Assembly: GCF_900142165.1 (NCBI RefSeq) | Contig: NZ_FQZY01000020.1 | Location: 1 to 64,000, forward strand | Length of the DNA stretch: 64,000 bases | Reading direction: 5' to 3' | Source of the DNA: Hespellia stercorisuis DSM 15480 | GTDB taxonomy: Bacteria; Bacillota; Clostridia; Lachnospirales; Lachnospiraceae | Part shown: positions 28,283 through 35,854 of the stretch, piece after piece | Position numbering within the stretch: the stretch's first letter is position 1 | Layout: each line of letters opens with the position of its first letter | Notes under the pieces: generated by a model | Told to the model about the DNA's origin: nothing | Seen by the model: the letters and a program-made list of their open reading frames with translations, nothing else | The model's database searches: none | Position numbers and translations under genes: made by a program

Positions 28283-29419
28283 ATGGTGCACAATGAACAG
28301 ACAATAGAAAAAGACAACAGGAAAAACAGTGAGCCGGTGTCAGATCAGGAGCAGATGCCAGATAGTGAGCCGATGCCAGATCAGAATCTGGCACAAACCG
28401 GGACACAGACATTGCAGCCGGCATCTCCGGGAAGGATACTTTGGGGGTTCCTTGCACAATACCGTTTTACCGCAATTATGTTTATGCTGTTTGGCGTCAT
28501 CTTCATGGGTGTGTTTTCCCTCTACGATCTGGAGACGGAGGCGGTCATTTATGCGGCGCTCCTGTGTCTGCTGACGGCGTGCCTGATTTTGGGGGCACGC
28601 TTCAGGGCATATTATAAGAAGCACCGCAGACTGGAGCAGATCCGGCAGAACATCGAAGTGATACAGGAAGAACTTCCTCCACCGGCAAATCTGATGGAGC
28701 GTGATCTGGAGGAGATCATCGCAGATTTATGGCATGTGAACCAGCGTGACCGGAATGCATGGCTGGCGCAGCGACAGGACAGCATCGACTATTATACCGC
28801 GTGGGTCCATCAGATCAAGGCGCCCATTGCAGTCATGAAACTGATCCTGCAGGGACAGGACACGGAAGAGAATAAGGAACTGCTGTCAGAGCTTTTTCGA
28901 ATTGAACAGTACACGGAGATGGTGCTGTGCTATTTTCGTCTGGACAGTGCCTCCTCAGATTTTGTGATCCGAAGCTGTGATCTGGACGGGATTATCCGGC
29001 AGGCAATCCGGAAGTTCGCCCCCCAGTTTGTGCGCAAAAGAATCCGCCTTGTATATGATCCAACACAGGTTCAGGTGCTGACGGATGAGAAATGGCTGTT
29101 GTTTATAGTGGAGCAGATTCTGTCAAATGCTTTGAAATACACGGAGACAGGGGCGATAACCATTCGGGTTGACGAACAGAAGGTGCTCTACATTACAGAC
29201 ACGGGAATCGGAATTGCCCCGGAGGATCTGCCCCGCATTTTTGAAAAGGGCTTCACCGGCTACAACGGAAGAGCGGACAAAAAGTCCACAGGTCTCGGTC
29301 TCTATCTGTGCAAAAAGACGGCAGACAAGCTGTCGCATCGTCTCAGTGCGGTCTCAGAGGCGGGGCGGGGAACCACCATTCAGGTGGATCTTCACGCAGA
29401 AACATTGGAGATAGAGTAG
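28283..29419 (+). CDS. Intramembrane-sensing histidine kinase, BceS-like, with an unusual N-terminal extension
   Basis: 378 residues from ATG 28283 (site GAAGAGG); a start at 28229 overlapping the regulator's stop is also possible. An acidic N-terminal tail with the near-repeat SEPVSDQEQMPD/SEPMPDQ precedes two transmembrane helices with almost no extracellular loop (about 62-105). His box YTAWVHQIKAPI and ATP lid TDTGIGI/STGLGLY follow. BceS kinases sense through the cognate transporter rather than directly, so prophage insertion in that transporter should affect signalling. Confidence 0.85.
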   Translation: MVHNEQTIEKDNRKNSEPVSDQEQMPDSEPMPDQNLAQTGTQTLQPASPGRILWGFLAQYRFTAIMFMLFGVIFMGVFSLYDLETEAVIYAALLCLLTACLILGARFRAYYKKHRRLEQIRQNIEVIQEELPPPANLMERDLEEIIADLWHVNQRDRNAWLAQRQDSIDYYTAWVHQIKAPIAVMKLILQGQDTEENKELLSELFRIEQYTEMVLCYFRLDSASSDFVIRSCDLDGIIRQAIRKFAPQFVRKRIRLVYDPTQVQVLTDEKWLLFIVEQILSNALKYTETGAITIRVDEQKVLYITDTGIGIAPEDLPRIFEKGFTGYNGRADKKSTGLGLYLCKKTADKLSHRLSAVSEAGRGTTIQVDLHAETLEIE

Positions 29420-29426
29420 TCACACC

Positions 29427-29500
29427 TTACAAAAATGTCACATGAAACAGCCAAAATGTCACGCGATTGAATGGCGGGCAGATTGGCTGTTTTCTATAAT
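29427..29500 (+). promoter_or_regulatory. BceR-type operator and promoter of the ABC transporter
   Basis: TTACA-AAAA-TGTCA (29427-29440) fits the BceR-type TNACA-N4-TGTNA site, and a second AAAATGTCAC half lies 21 bases on. TATAAT (29495-29500) has no good -35 box, as expected for an activator-dependent promoter. Confidence 0.65.
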
Positions 29501-29530
29501 GGGAGTGTAAAAAGAAGGAGGTCGTTCAAA

Positions 29531-30088
29531 ATGACAATATTAGAAGTGAAAAATCTCAAGAAAATTTATACCACCCGTTTTGGAGGAAATCAGGTGCAGG
29601 CTTTGTCTGATGTGTGCTTTTCCGTCGAGGAGGGCGAATATGTGGCAATCATGGGTGAGTCCGGGTCAGGAAAGACCACGCTGCTCAATATTCTGGCGGC
29701 ACTGGATAAGCCGACAGCGGGGGACATTCTGCTGGACGGAAAGAGTCTCGCCGAGATCAGAGAGAAAGAAATGTCAGCGTTTCGCCGGGATAATTTAGGA
29801 TTCGTGTTTCAGGATTTTAATCTGCTGGATACCTTTTCCCTGCAGGACAATATTTTCCTGCCGCTGGTGCTCTCGAGAAAATCTTACGAGGAGATGACCA
29901 GCCGTCTGCGGCCGATAGCAGAGAAGCTCGGAATCGGCGATATTCTGGCAAAATTCCCCTATGAAGTCTCCGGGGGACAGAAGCAGCGGGCAGCAGTCGC
30001 CAGAGCACTGATCACGCATCCAAGGCTGGTCCTCGCCGATGAGCCGACAGGTATTGTACAGTTAGTACAACAAAATCTAAAAAAATGA
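29531..30088 (+). pseudogene. Truncated BceA-like ABC ATPase, interrupted by the prophage
   Basis: 185 residues from ATG 29531 (RBS AAGGAGG). Walker A GESGSGKTT (42-50), signature VSGGQKQR and Walker B VLADEP are present. Just after LADEPTG the reading changes to IVQLVQQNLKK and stops in phage sequence. Full-length relatives of about 230-250 residues continue with a D-loop (ALDS) and H-loop, both missing. The remainder and the partner permease should lie beyond the right end of the prophage. The product is probably inactive while the phage is integrated. Confidence 0.9.
30040..30070. other. Left prophage junction (attL)
   Basis: Host codons for ADEPTG end near 30051. Immediately inside is a phage inverted repeat, TTGTAC and GTACAA separated by 5 bases (30054-30070), of the kind found in serine-recombinase attachment arms. 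The recombinase gene ends 7 bases further in. The exact crossover dinucleotide cannot be set without attR or an empty site. Confidence 0.75.
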
Positions 30089-31471
30089 AATGCCAGTGAT
30101 GTTCTGGTCATTATCAATCCTTATTTCTCTTATCACGCTTTTCCAGAGCGTTCTCTTTTCCTCCCTAGTCAGGGAATCATATATCTCACGAAAACCTTTT
30201 GAAATAATTTGCCTAACACCGGACAGGTTCAGATGTTCCTCATCCACAACAGGAGTATTGAGTTTGTTGAGGGCGGCAGTATAGGTCTGATAATCACGTT
30301 TGTATTCCTCAATATCAATCAGATCATCCACATAAAGCTCTTTCAGTTTGGTCAATTTTCTTTTCAAAGTAGCCCGGTCAACACTGGCAGAGGTGCGTTT
30401 CTTTTCTGCAGCTTGCACATTCCAAGCAAGTTCATATTTTTCAATTTCATCACCAAGGTGCTCAAAGAGCCAGGCCTCAATGCGACTTTCACGGGCAGAA
30501 TGATTATGATGGCATAGGTCACGCTGAAAGTGATAGTTGCAGCGGTAATAATAAAGGCCATGTGAAAGATACCCGACCATATTATGATGGCACTCATCAC
30601 AATAAAGGATGCCGGTGAAAATGTAGACTTTACCAGATGGATTGCTCCGAGAATTACGCTTTGACAATTCCTGGACACGGGCAAATTGTTCTTTGTCTAT
30701 CACAGCAGGACAAAACTCTGGATTGTATCTGCCTCTCTTATTGTACACGCCAATAGCCAGCTCATCATGCAACATACGGCGAAAAGTAGCATCACACCAG
30801 TTTACTCCATAAGTATCACGAATGCGTTTGATGGTAGCGCGCTGTGATGTAGAAATTTCATAATAATCAAACGCATCCTGCAAGATAGCTGCTTTTTCAG
30901 GAATGATTTCAAGCCGCTTTTCATCATTTACTTTACACCAAAACGGACAACTCCCAGAGAGGACAGTGCCATGCTGCACTTTGCTATCAAAGACTACATC
31001 AATACGCTCACCATCCAGATCAGCCTCATTCTGAGCAATAGACAGTTTTATATTGATATACAAACGGCCACTGGCAGTGGTGGTATCATAGCCCTCACCA
31101 TCATCAATGGTTTTCCATTCGCAGTCATGAGCCTCCAGGACTTCTTGAACTTTGTAATAATCTGAAACAGAACGAAACCAACGGTCAAGACGAGTGAAAA
31201 GAAGCATGTCCACCTCACCACGCTGAACAGAGTCAAGCATCCGCTGAAACTCAGTCCTTTTATGCAATTTCTTCCTGGCCGTTTTGGCAGCGTCAATATA
31301 CACACCAACAACAACCCAGCCACGTTCCCTGGCATATGCCTCCAGGCGTTCCTGCTGAGACTCCAAACTCAATCCCTTTATTTTCTGCTCCTCACCGGAG
31401 ACACGGATATACAGTGCGACCCGGACAAGACCTGGGACAACACTCTCCTCAATCAATTTTTTGTATGCCAT
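30077..31471 (-). CDS. Large serine recombinase (phage integrase)
   Basis: 464 residues from the ATG at 31471 (site AGGTGG; a GTG 12 bases earlier is possible). The N-terminal resolvase catalytic domain carries S25 in YIRVSGEEQ and arginines in FTRLDRWFR. A recombinase domain and zinc ribbon follow (CDECHHNMV ... CNYH), with a coiled region near the C-terminus. Such enzymes integrate phage DNA without host factors and need a directionality factor to excise it. The gene is next to attL, as is typical. Confidence 0.93.
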   Translation of the reverse strand: MAYKKLIEESVVPGLVRVALYIRVSGEEQKIKGLSLESQQERLEAYARERGWVVVGVYIDAAKTARKKLHKRTEFQRMLDSVQRGEVDMLLFTRLDRWFRSVSDYYKVQEVLEAHDCEWKTIDDGEGYDTTTASGRLYINIKLSIAQNEADLDGERIDVVFDSKVQHGTVLSGSCPFWCKVNDEKRLEIIPEKAAILQDAFDYYEISTSQRATIKRIRDTYGVNWCDATFRRMLHDELAIGVYNKRGRYNPEFCPAVIDKEQFARVQELSKRNSRSNPSGKVYIFTGILYCDECHHNMVGYLSHGLYYYRCNYHFQRDLCHHNHSARESRIEAWLFEHLGDEIEKYELAWNVQAAEKKRTSASVDRATLKRKLTKLKELYVDDLIDIEEYKRDYQTYTAALNKLNTPVVDEEHLNLSGVRQIISKGFREIYDSLTREEKRTLWKSVIREIRIDNDQNITGISFF

Positions 31472-31544
31472 TTCATCCACCACCTAAAAAAGAGTATAAA
31501 AAATACAGCTACACAACAGCTGCACTATGTGGTAAAATGTTCTT

Positions 31545-31614
31545 GTCGAGGGAACATATACCGGCAGCAGTCGGTAGGTTCAAAGTAGCTCAGTCCATGT
31601 GACTGGGCTTTTTT
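31545..31614 (+). ncRNA. Candidate phage small RNA between the recombinase and DUF4429-like genes
   Basis: An extended -10 (TG-G-TAAAAT, 31530-31538) is followed by a structured stretch: GAAC pairs with GTTC and ACCG with CGGT in one stem-loop. A plus-strand terminator then follows (AGCTCAGTC with GACTGGGCT, six T's). Both neighbouring genes are on the minus strand, so this terminator serves no visible gene. A transcript of about 70 bases is predicted; its role is unknown. Confidence 0.45.
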
Positions 31615-31630
31615 ATTGCGCTGGCGCAAA

Positions 31631-31954
31631 TTACATCAGATTCTCAACATATGCTTTTATTTCCAACGCGTCAGATAGCTGGTCTTTACCGAAAGTAACA
31701 GCGTTCTCTGCCTGATCTATCGTTCGAGCAATCCCATGGATGCCAGTACGAGGAATGGAAAATTGCATATATCCTCTGGACGTGAAAGTTGGTTCCTTAA
31801 ATTTTATAGTAAGTATCTTACTGATAGGGATGCGAGTTTCACCACGCATATGTTTTGTGATACTCAAATCATGTTCACCGCGAGACATCACAATAAAATT
31901 ACCGTCAAAAGAAACCATAGTCTTTGGTTTTTTAAATTCATAAGTATCTTTCAT
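31631..31954 (-). CDS. DUF4429-like (PH-fold) phage protein
   Basis: 107 residues with a strand-rich pattern (TMVSFDGNFIVMSRG, RIPISKILTIKFKEP, GYMQFSIPRTG), resembling the DUF4429/bacterial PH-like fold. It is carried on the lysogeny strand between recombinase and repressor, so it may be expressed from the prophage; superinfection exclusion is one guess. Function unknown. Confidence 0.6.
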   Translation of the reverse strand: MKDTYEFKKPKTMVSFDGNFIVMSRGEHDLSITKHMRGETRIPISKILTIKFKEPTFTSRGYMQFSIPRTGIHGIARTIDQAENAVTFGKDQLSDALEIKAYVENLM

Positions 31955-32013
31955 ACAAACCTCCTACTAAAATTTGATATGTATTATGTTTGATTTAGCA
32001 TCTTTATGGAATT

Positions 32014-32364
32014 TTATGCCATTTTTTCTATATCCCCTTTTACATAGCCGAGTTCTTGTAATTCTTTTCCGCGTTCCAATAATTTAGAGCGGCCATCAGA
32101 ATTGAGCGATCGGTATATTTCTAAAAAACTAAGTTCATCAGATGTAAGTGCAGGAGTGCTCTCACCATAAAGGTCGGCTATGCTACGAACATGATATAGT
32201 TTGCAAAGTAAAATGAGCATGTCTGCATCAGGTTGACCGCGGCCTACCTCCCAAGCACTGATAGTCTTTCCGCTTTTCCCAACAGCCTCACCAACTTCAT
32301 AAACTGTCATACCGTTCTTTTCTCTATAATATTTCAATCTCTTTGCGAGTTCTTCACGTACCAT
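32014..32364 (-). CDS. CI-like phage repressor (XRE helix-turn-helix)
   Basis: 116 residues from the minus-strand ATG at 32364 (GGAGG 6-7 bases before). An N-terminal HTH (MTVEVGEAVGKSG-type region, KTISAWEVGRGQPD) is followed by a short C-terminal helical tail without an autoprotease domain. It is divergent from a Cro-like gene across three operator repeats, so it is the probable lysogeny repressor. With no self-cleavage domain, induction must use another route, for example an antirepressor. Confidence 0.85.
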   Translation of the reverse strand: MVREELAKRLKYYREKNGMTVYEVGEAVGKSGKTISAWEVGRGQPDADMLILLCKLYHVRSIADLYGESTPALTSDELSFLEIYRSLNSDGRSKLLERGKELQELGYVKGDIEKMA

Positions 32365-32393
32365 CAAGCCACCTCCTATACTTCTATGAACTA

Positions 32394-32422
32394 ATAATAA
32401 GGCAAGAAATAAACAAAGTCAA
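32394..32422 (-). promoter_or_regulatory. Promoter of the repressor gene (PRM-type)
   Basis: On the minus strand TTGACT, 17 bases, TATTAT. It lies 8 bases from operator O1 (32430-32446), so repressor binding there could control its own synthesis. Confidence 0.75.
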
Positions 32423-32429
32423 TGGAAAA

Positions 32430-32517
32430 ATCTACAAAACATAGACAAAAAGCGATAAAATGTGTTGACAAACTAAAAAACATAGACTATATTGTAGTTA
32501 GTCTAAAAAACGTAGAC
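32430..32517 (+). promoter_or_regulatory. Three-operator lysogeny switch with early promoter (PR-type)
   Basis: Three 17-bp related sites end in AAAACRTAGAC: O1 32430-32446, O2 32471-32487, O3 32501-32517. Each has partial dyad symmetry (O3: GTCTA...TAGAC). The early promoter is TTGACA (32465-32470), 17 bases, TATATT (32488-32493). O2 fills its spacer exactly and O3 covers the start region. Confidence 0.85.
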
Positions 32518-32532
32518 AGAGAGGAGGAACAC

Positions 32533-32745
32533 ATGAAAGCATACGAGGTTATAAAAAAGTACATTGATGACAATGGCATCAAATACAGCCATGTGGCTGA
32601 CAGTATAGGAATGCCAAGAGAGTTGTTGAGACGGTCACTTGAGGGGACAAGAGCATTGAAAGCGGATGAGTTTATCAAAATCTGCACCGTGTTGTCTTTA
32701 GATTTGGACAAGTTTGACCAGGAACAGGAAAAAGCATCAGCTTAG
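32533..32745 (+). CDS. Cro-like small DNA-binding protein (XRE family)
   Basis: 70 residues, essentially one helix-turn-helix domain (IKYSHVADSIGMPRELLRRSL). It is the first gene of the early rightward operon, after GAGGAGG, and faces the repressor across the triple operator. It likely binds the same sites to favour lytic growth. Confidence 0.8.
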   Translation: MKAYEVIKKYIDDNGIKYSHVADSIGMPRELLRRSLEGTRALKADEFIKICTVLSLDLDKFDQEQEKASA

Positions 32746-32754
32746 GAGGTAAGG

Positions 32755-33183
32755 ATGGACAGGAACCAGGTGGATAAATTAGTCATAGCCTACATAGACA
32801 GTTGTGAAACAGAACGCCAGATAGAGGAATGGTTTGACGTCAGTGGAGAAAGCAATTTCCTCAGAAATATCAAGAATGCAATCATTGAGACTCTGATTAG
32901 TGGAGTGGCAGAGAATGACCAGTACCAGCTCAGCTGCCTCTTGGGAGATGGAGACACAGATGGAGTATATGAAATCATACGGAAACAGCCAGCAGAATCA
33001 ACAAGGGAAAGTGCAGACGAACCAACCGAGATGAAACGCTACAAGCTGGAATTTGCAGGAGAGGCAGTGGTCATGGCAAAGAATGAAAGAGAGGCAGAGT
33101 TCAAGCTCCAGCGAGGATATACCGAGGACAAGTTTATTGAAGTAAACATGTGTTATGAGAGTGATGAGGAGGCAGGAGAATAA
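32755..33183 (+). CDS. Phage early protein of unknown function
   Basis: 142 residues, acidic, soluble, with no recognised motif. The C-terminal part (MKRYKLEFAGEAVVMAKNEREAEFKLQ) looks like a small alpha/beta domain also seen at the ends of other phage proteins. Preceded by AGGAGG; its stop overlaps the next start by one base. Confidence 0.65.
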   Translation: MDRNQVDKLVIAYIDSCETERQIEEWFDVSGESNFLRNIKNAIIETLISGVAENDQYQLSCLLGDGDTDGVYEIIRKQPAESTRESADEPTEMKRYKLEFAGEAVVMAKNEREAEFKLQRGYTEDKFIEVNMCYESDEEAGE

Positions 33184-33554
33184 TGGTTGAAGATTTAAAA
33201 GAGTATGCACCGTGTGGAATACTCATTCATTACACGGTAGACACAGACACAGATTTTGTTACATACACAGACATCAATGGACGCGGTGAATATAAGCTCT
33301 GCAAAGAGTGCAAAGGTTGCACATGGAATGCGATATGCAGACCAACGGAATGCAACTACATGAAAATAATTTCAGATAAATTAGGGAGAGCAGTGAAACC
33401 GTTGGATGTAATAACACAGATTTACGAGCAGGCGGCAGCAGGATATGAGTCTGAAATCGTTCAGCTTGGAGATGGAACCGTACGGATGAGAGTGATAAAA
33501 CAGCAACAATTTGAGATGGGAGAAAAAGAACATGGAGGTCAAAGGGAAATTTGA
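33183..33554 (+). CDS. Cysteine-containing phage early protein, unknown function
   Basis: 123 residues. Cysteines cluster at CKECKGCTWNAICRPTEC, suggesting a zinc or disulfide-stabilised centre. No named family recognised. It overlaps two downstream candidate genes at its end. Confidence 0.6.
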   Translation: MVEDLKEYAPCGILIHYTVDTDTDFVTYTDINGRGEYKLCKECKGCTWNAICRPTECNYMKIISDKLGRAVKPLDVITQIYEQAAAGYESEIVQLGDGTVRMRVIKQQQFEMGEKEHGGQREI

Positions 33555-33672
33555 TGCAGAGAGATTCTACAAAACGCTTGCGGCAATCCTGTCAGCCAAG
33601 CATGGGGCAAAAGTTACGGTGGAGATTTTGGGAGTGCAAGAAAGCAAAAAAGTGGCGTTCCAAAATACATAA
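33532..33672 (+). CDS. Small phage protein (46 aa), unknown function
   Basis: MEVKGKFDAERFYKTLAAIL begins a 46-residue protein typical of short conserved proteins in Lachnospiraceae phages. ATG 33532 follows GGGAG at 9 bases. It overlaps the genes on both sides in other frames, so at least one of the three overlapping frames is probably over-predicted in length. Confidence 0.55.
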   Translation: MEVKGKFDAERFYKTLAAILSAKHGAKVTVEILGVQESKKVAFQNT

Positions 33673-33883
33673 TTTTGTAATCATAACAATCACCCTGATA
33701 GCAGTGCATTACTTCTTTTTCAGCATATTCGACTGGATGGCAGATGACTGGATAATAGAATACCTACCCATAGACGTTGCCATCTTTACTGTCTCATCAA
33801 TATGGCTGACCTTATTTGGGATAGCAAATGCAGACTGGTTGACAGGATATGAAGATGAGGAGGATGACGAATGGGATATATAG
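33554..33883 (+). CDS. Small phage membrane protein
   Basis: Up to 109 residues. The first 40 are basic and overlap another frame; two hydrophobic helices follow (FVIITITLIAVHYFFFSIF and a second near VAIFTVSSIWLTLFGIA), then an acidic tail. The true start is uncertain (33554 or 33599). Role unknown. Confidence 0.5.
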   Translation: MQRDSTKRLRQSCQPSMGQKLRWRFWECKKAKKWRSKIHNFVIITITLIAVHYFFFSIFDWMADDWIIEYLPIDVAIFTVSSIWLTLFGIANADWLTGYEDEEDDEWDI

Positions 33884-33972
33884 TTGCGTTTCTATTAGGG
33901 GACATATTTGGAATGGCAATGGTGATCTTGTGGGCACTGGTGGCAGCAGGCCACAAGAATGATGAGGAATAA
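33871..33972 (+). CDS. DUF3789-like single-helix membrane peptide
   Basis: 33 residues: one hydrophobic helix containing a central GDIFGMAMVILWAL and a short charged tail HKNDEE. ATG 33871 is preceded by GAGGAGG. Peptides of this length and pattern are common in Clostridia phages and mobile elements; function unknown. Confidence 0.6.
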   Translation: MGYIVAFLLGDIFGMAMVILWALVAAGHKNDEE

Positions 33973-33977
33973 AAGGC

Positions 33978-34026
33978 GCGCCCTCTGCAGTGGGCAGTAG
34001 AGGCTGGTTCGATTCCGGCAGGGCGT
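33978..34026 (+). ncRNA. tRNA-like 49-nt element lacking an anticodon arm
   Basis: A 7-bp acceptor-like stem (GCGCCCT with AGGGCGT) encloses a small hairpin (CTGC-AGTGG-GCAG) and a perfect T-arm: GCTGG/CCGGC around the canonical loop TTCGATT. No anticodon stem is present, so it cannot be an ordinary tRNA. It lies in the non-coding stretch 33973-34236. It could be a mimic, an RNA-processing signal or a decayed tRNA. Confidence 0.5.
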
Positions 34027-34236
34027 ATTGAGCAGAGATGGCATCCTGCACACATGGACAGCAAGTCAAGAGCTGGCTCATGGGTATCACGAAAAAATGA
34101 CAGTGGGCGCACCATACTAGAGAGCGCGTGGATGGTTGACAGGTTTTGGCTGATTTTTAATGAGAAAAGCAGCAACGTGGTACACATGCCAAATAGGAGC
34201 GTGGTGAACATGATAAGAGCACCACCTGGAGGGAAT

Positions 34237-34509
34237 ATGATTGGAGAATACAAAGAAATAGACGAGGAAAAGTTGAAAGTGGCATTCAAGACGGCGTACC
34301 CAGTACAGTGCATGGCGGCTCACGGAGCGGAAGACAGTGCAATAACGTACATAGGGAGCACGAGGAGAGGCAACTTGATAACAGATTATTTTCAAGCCAC
34401 TGGTGGAAGTTACTGGTATGAGAACCGAGGCATCAGAGACGGGAAAATTGTGAGCATGGATGTGTATATCTTTGGTCACGAGGTGAAAAAAGGCAAAAAG
34501 AAAAGCTGA
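34237..34509 (+). CDS. Phage protein of unknown function
   Basis: 90 residues from ATG 34237 (site GGAGGG). A frame open further upstream to 34054 has no ribosome site and lies in the tRNA-like region. The protein has a mixed alpha/beta look, with DYFQATGGSYWYENR and a lysine-rich tail KKGKKKS. No family recognised. Confidence 0.6.
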   Translation: MIGEYKEIDEEKLKVAFKTAYPVQCMAAHGAEDSAITYIGSTRRGNLITDYFQATGGSYWYENRGIRDGKIVSMDVYIFGHEVKKGKKKS

Positions 34510-34529
34510 CAGTTTGGAGCTGCCAGCCT

Positions 34530-34619
34530 GGTTCATAGATGTACTATAAACTTCCTACAAACATAGTACTACCATGAACCTAAAAAAGTCAAGAAAAACG
34601 GGGGATTTTAGGACCCGTT
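34530..34619. repeat. Inverted repeats before the HUH replication gene (candidate origin)
   Basis: A large imperfect palindrome (34530-34580) pairs GGTTCAT with ATGAACC and, inside, GTACTAT with ATAGTAC, leaving a 15-base loop. A second stem (AACGGG with CCCGTT, 34597-34619) follows. Both lie in the gap just upstream of an HUH endonuclease gene, where double-strand origins of rolling-circle replicons are often found. Confidence 0.6.
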
Positions 34620-34659
34620 GAGCACTTGATAAAGATATTAAAGTTAGGACTGGAGAGCT

Positions 34660-35424
34660 ATGGGGACAAAGAGAAAAACATATAAATTCAGACATGGTGA
34701 CATCATAGACGTAGAGGAGTTCCATGATGGGAGGTATGGTGGTCCAGGAGCTAAGAGAAAGAAGAGAGTGAAACCCACCGAGGAGCAGATGTGGAAAGTA
34801 AACAATCTCAACAAGGCCAAGAGGTGCCGCCAGAGATTGCTGGAATACTTCTCGCCGGGTGACACATTTGCAACCTGGACCTACGAGGTGCAAAACAGAC
34901 CTCCCACAATGGCTGATGCATTGAAAGATTTTCAAAAGGCCATGAGGTATGTGAGGAAAGAATACAAGAAAAGAGGATATGAGGTTTTCTGGATAAGGAA
35001 CATAGAGAGGGGAACCAAGGGAGCGTGGCACATCCATCTGGTGATCAACGAGATTGGAGACACTGCCAACATTATCCGCAAGGCATGGGAAAAGGGTGGA
35101 ACCTACATCAGCACCATAAAAGACAATGAGAAAATATATGATGAGGATTTCACTAAGCTATCAAATTACGTGACAAAGAATGAACACACCACCTACGAGA
35201 AAGCCAATGGGCAGCAGGGAGAATCTAGGATGAGAGAGTCAAACTACAACACCAGCCGCAATATGCCTCTGCCTGAGCCTCATGTGGACAAGCTCATCAG
35301 GTGGAAAGAAGAACCAAAGCCCAAAAAGGGATATTACATTGCAAATATTCATGAGGGCATCAACCCAGTGACTGGGTACAAGTATAGACGATACACGCAG
35401 ATCAGGCTGAACAGGAGGGAATAA
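34660..35424 (+). CDS. HUH-type replication initiator / rolling-circle-like endonuclease
   Basis: 254 residues. The HUH motif is H124-I-H126 in GAWHIHLVIN and a candidate nicking tyrosine is Y170 in SNYVTKNEH. The N-terminus is basic. Proteins of this family nick one strand at a hairpin origin and stay covalently attached. The gene sits between the inverted repeats and an RNase H-like gene, consistent with a replication module. Confidence 0.75.
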   Translation: MGTKRKTYKFRHGDIIDVEEFHDGRYGGPGAKRKKRVKPTEEQMWKVNNLNKAKRCRQRLLEYFSPGDTFATWTYEVQNRPPTMADALKDFQKAMRYVRKEYKKRGYEVFWIRNIERGTKGAWHIHLVINEIGDTANIIRKAWEKGGTYISTIKDNEKIYDEDFTKLSNYVTKNEHTTYEKANGQQGESRMRESNYNTSRNMPLPEPHVDKLIRWKEEPKPKKGYYIANIHEGINPVTGYKYRRYTQIRLNRRE

Positions 35425-35853
35425 ATGTTTGAGACACACATCTACATAGAGACAGACTCCATCTCCACGAAAGCCACAGAGAAACAATATGGATATGTGC
35501 TGGAGGTCATGATGAACGGAGAGAGTAAAACCCGTGAGGGATTTGGCCAGATAACAGGCACGTATCATCAGACGGTTTTGATGGCATTGGTTGAGGCATT
35601 GGACAGGTTCAACCAGAGCTGTGAAATACATATACACACAGAGGATGAGTTCATCCTTAACATGATGGAGCGTAACCTGGCCGGATGGGCAGGAAATGAT
35701 TTCCGTACCAGCAAGGGAAAACCGGTGGCCAACCAGGAAGAGTGGAGAAGAGTCTGGGAGTTATCCAGAAAGCATCTGGTCCTTGGAGAGCCTGGCCGGC
35801 ATTCGTTTACTGGATGGCTACAGACGCAGATCACAAGACGAAAGGAGCAATAA
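35425..35853 (+). CDS. RNase H-like phage protein
   Basis: 142 residues. The strand order and acidic residues (HIYIETDSIS at the start, E in LVEALDRF, a TEDEFI segment, and a late GRHSFTGWL) resemble ribonuclease HI, which removes RNA from RNA-DNA hybrids. It would suit primer removal or R-loop handling beside the replication initiator. Assignment rests on fold-like pattern, not an exact motif. Confidence 0.7.
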   Translation: MFETHIYIETDSISTKATEKQYGYVLEVMMNGESKTREGFGQITGTYHQTVLMALVEALDRFNQSCEIHIHTEDEFILNMMERNLAGWAGNDFRTSKGKPVANQEEWRRVWELSRKHLVLGEPGRHSFTGWLQTQITRRKEQ

Positions 35854-35854
35854 C

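Noticed and set aside
33978-34026. A normal tRNA gene
   Set aside because: Only 49 nt separate the acceptor strands and there is no anticodon stem-loop.
33786-34313. Minus-strand frame across the tRNA-like element
   Set aside because: Its product contains AGIEPAS, a phrase typical of antisense translation through a T-arm (GGTTCGATTCC). It is a by-product of the RNA-like element, not a protein.
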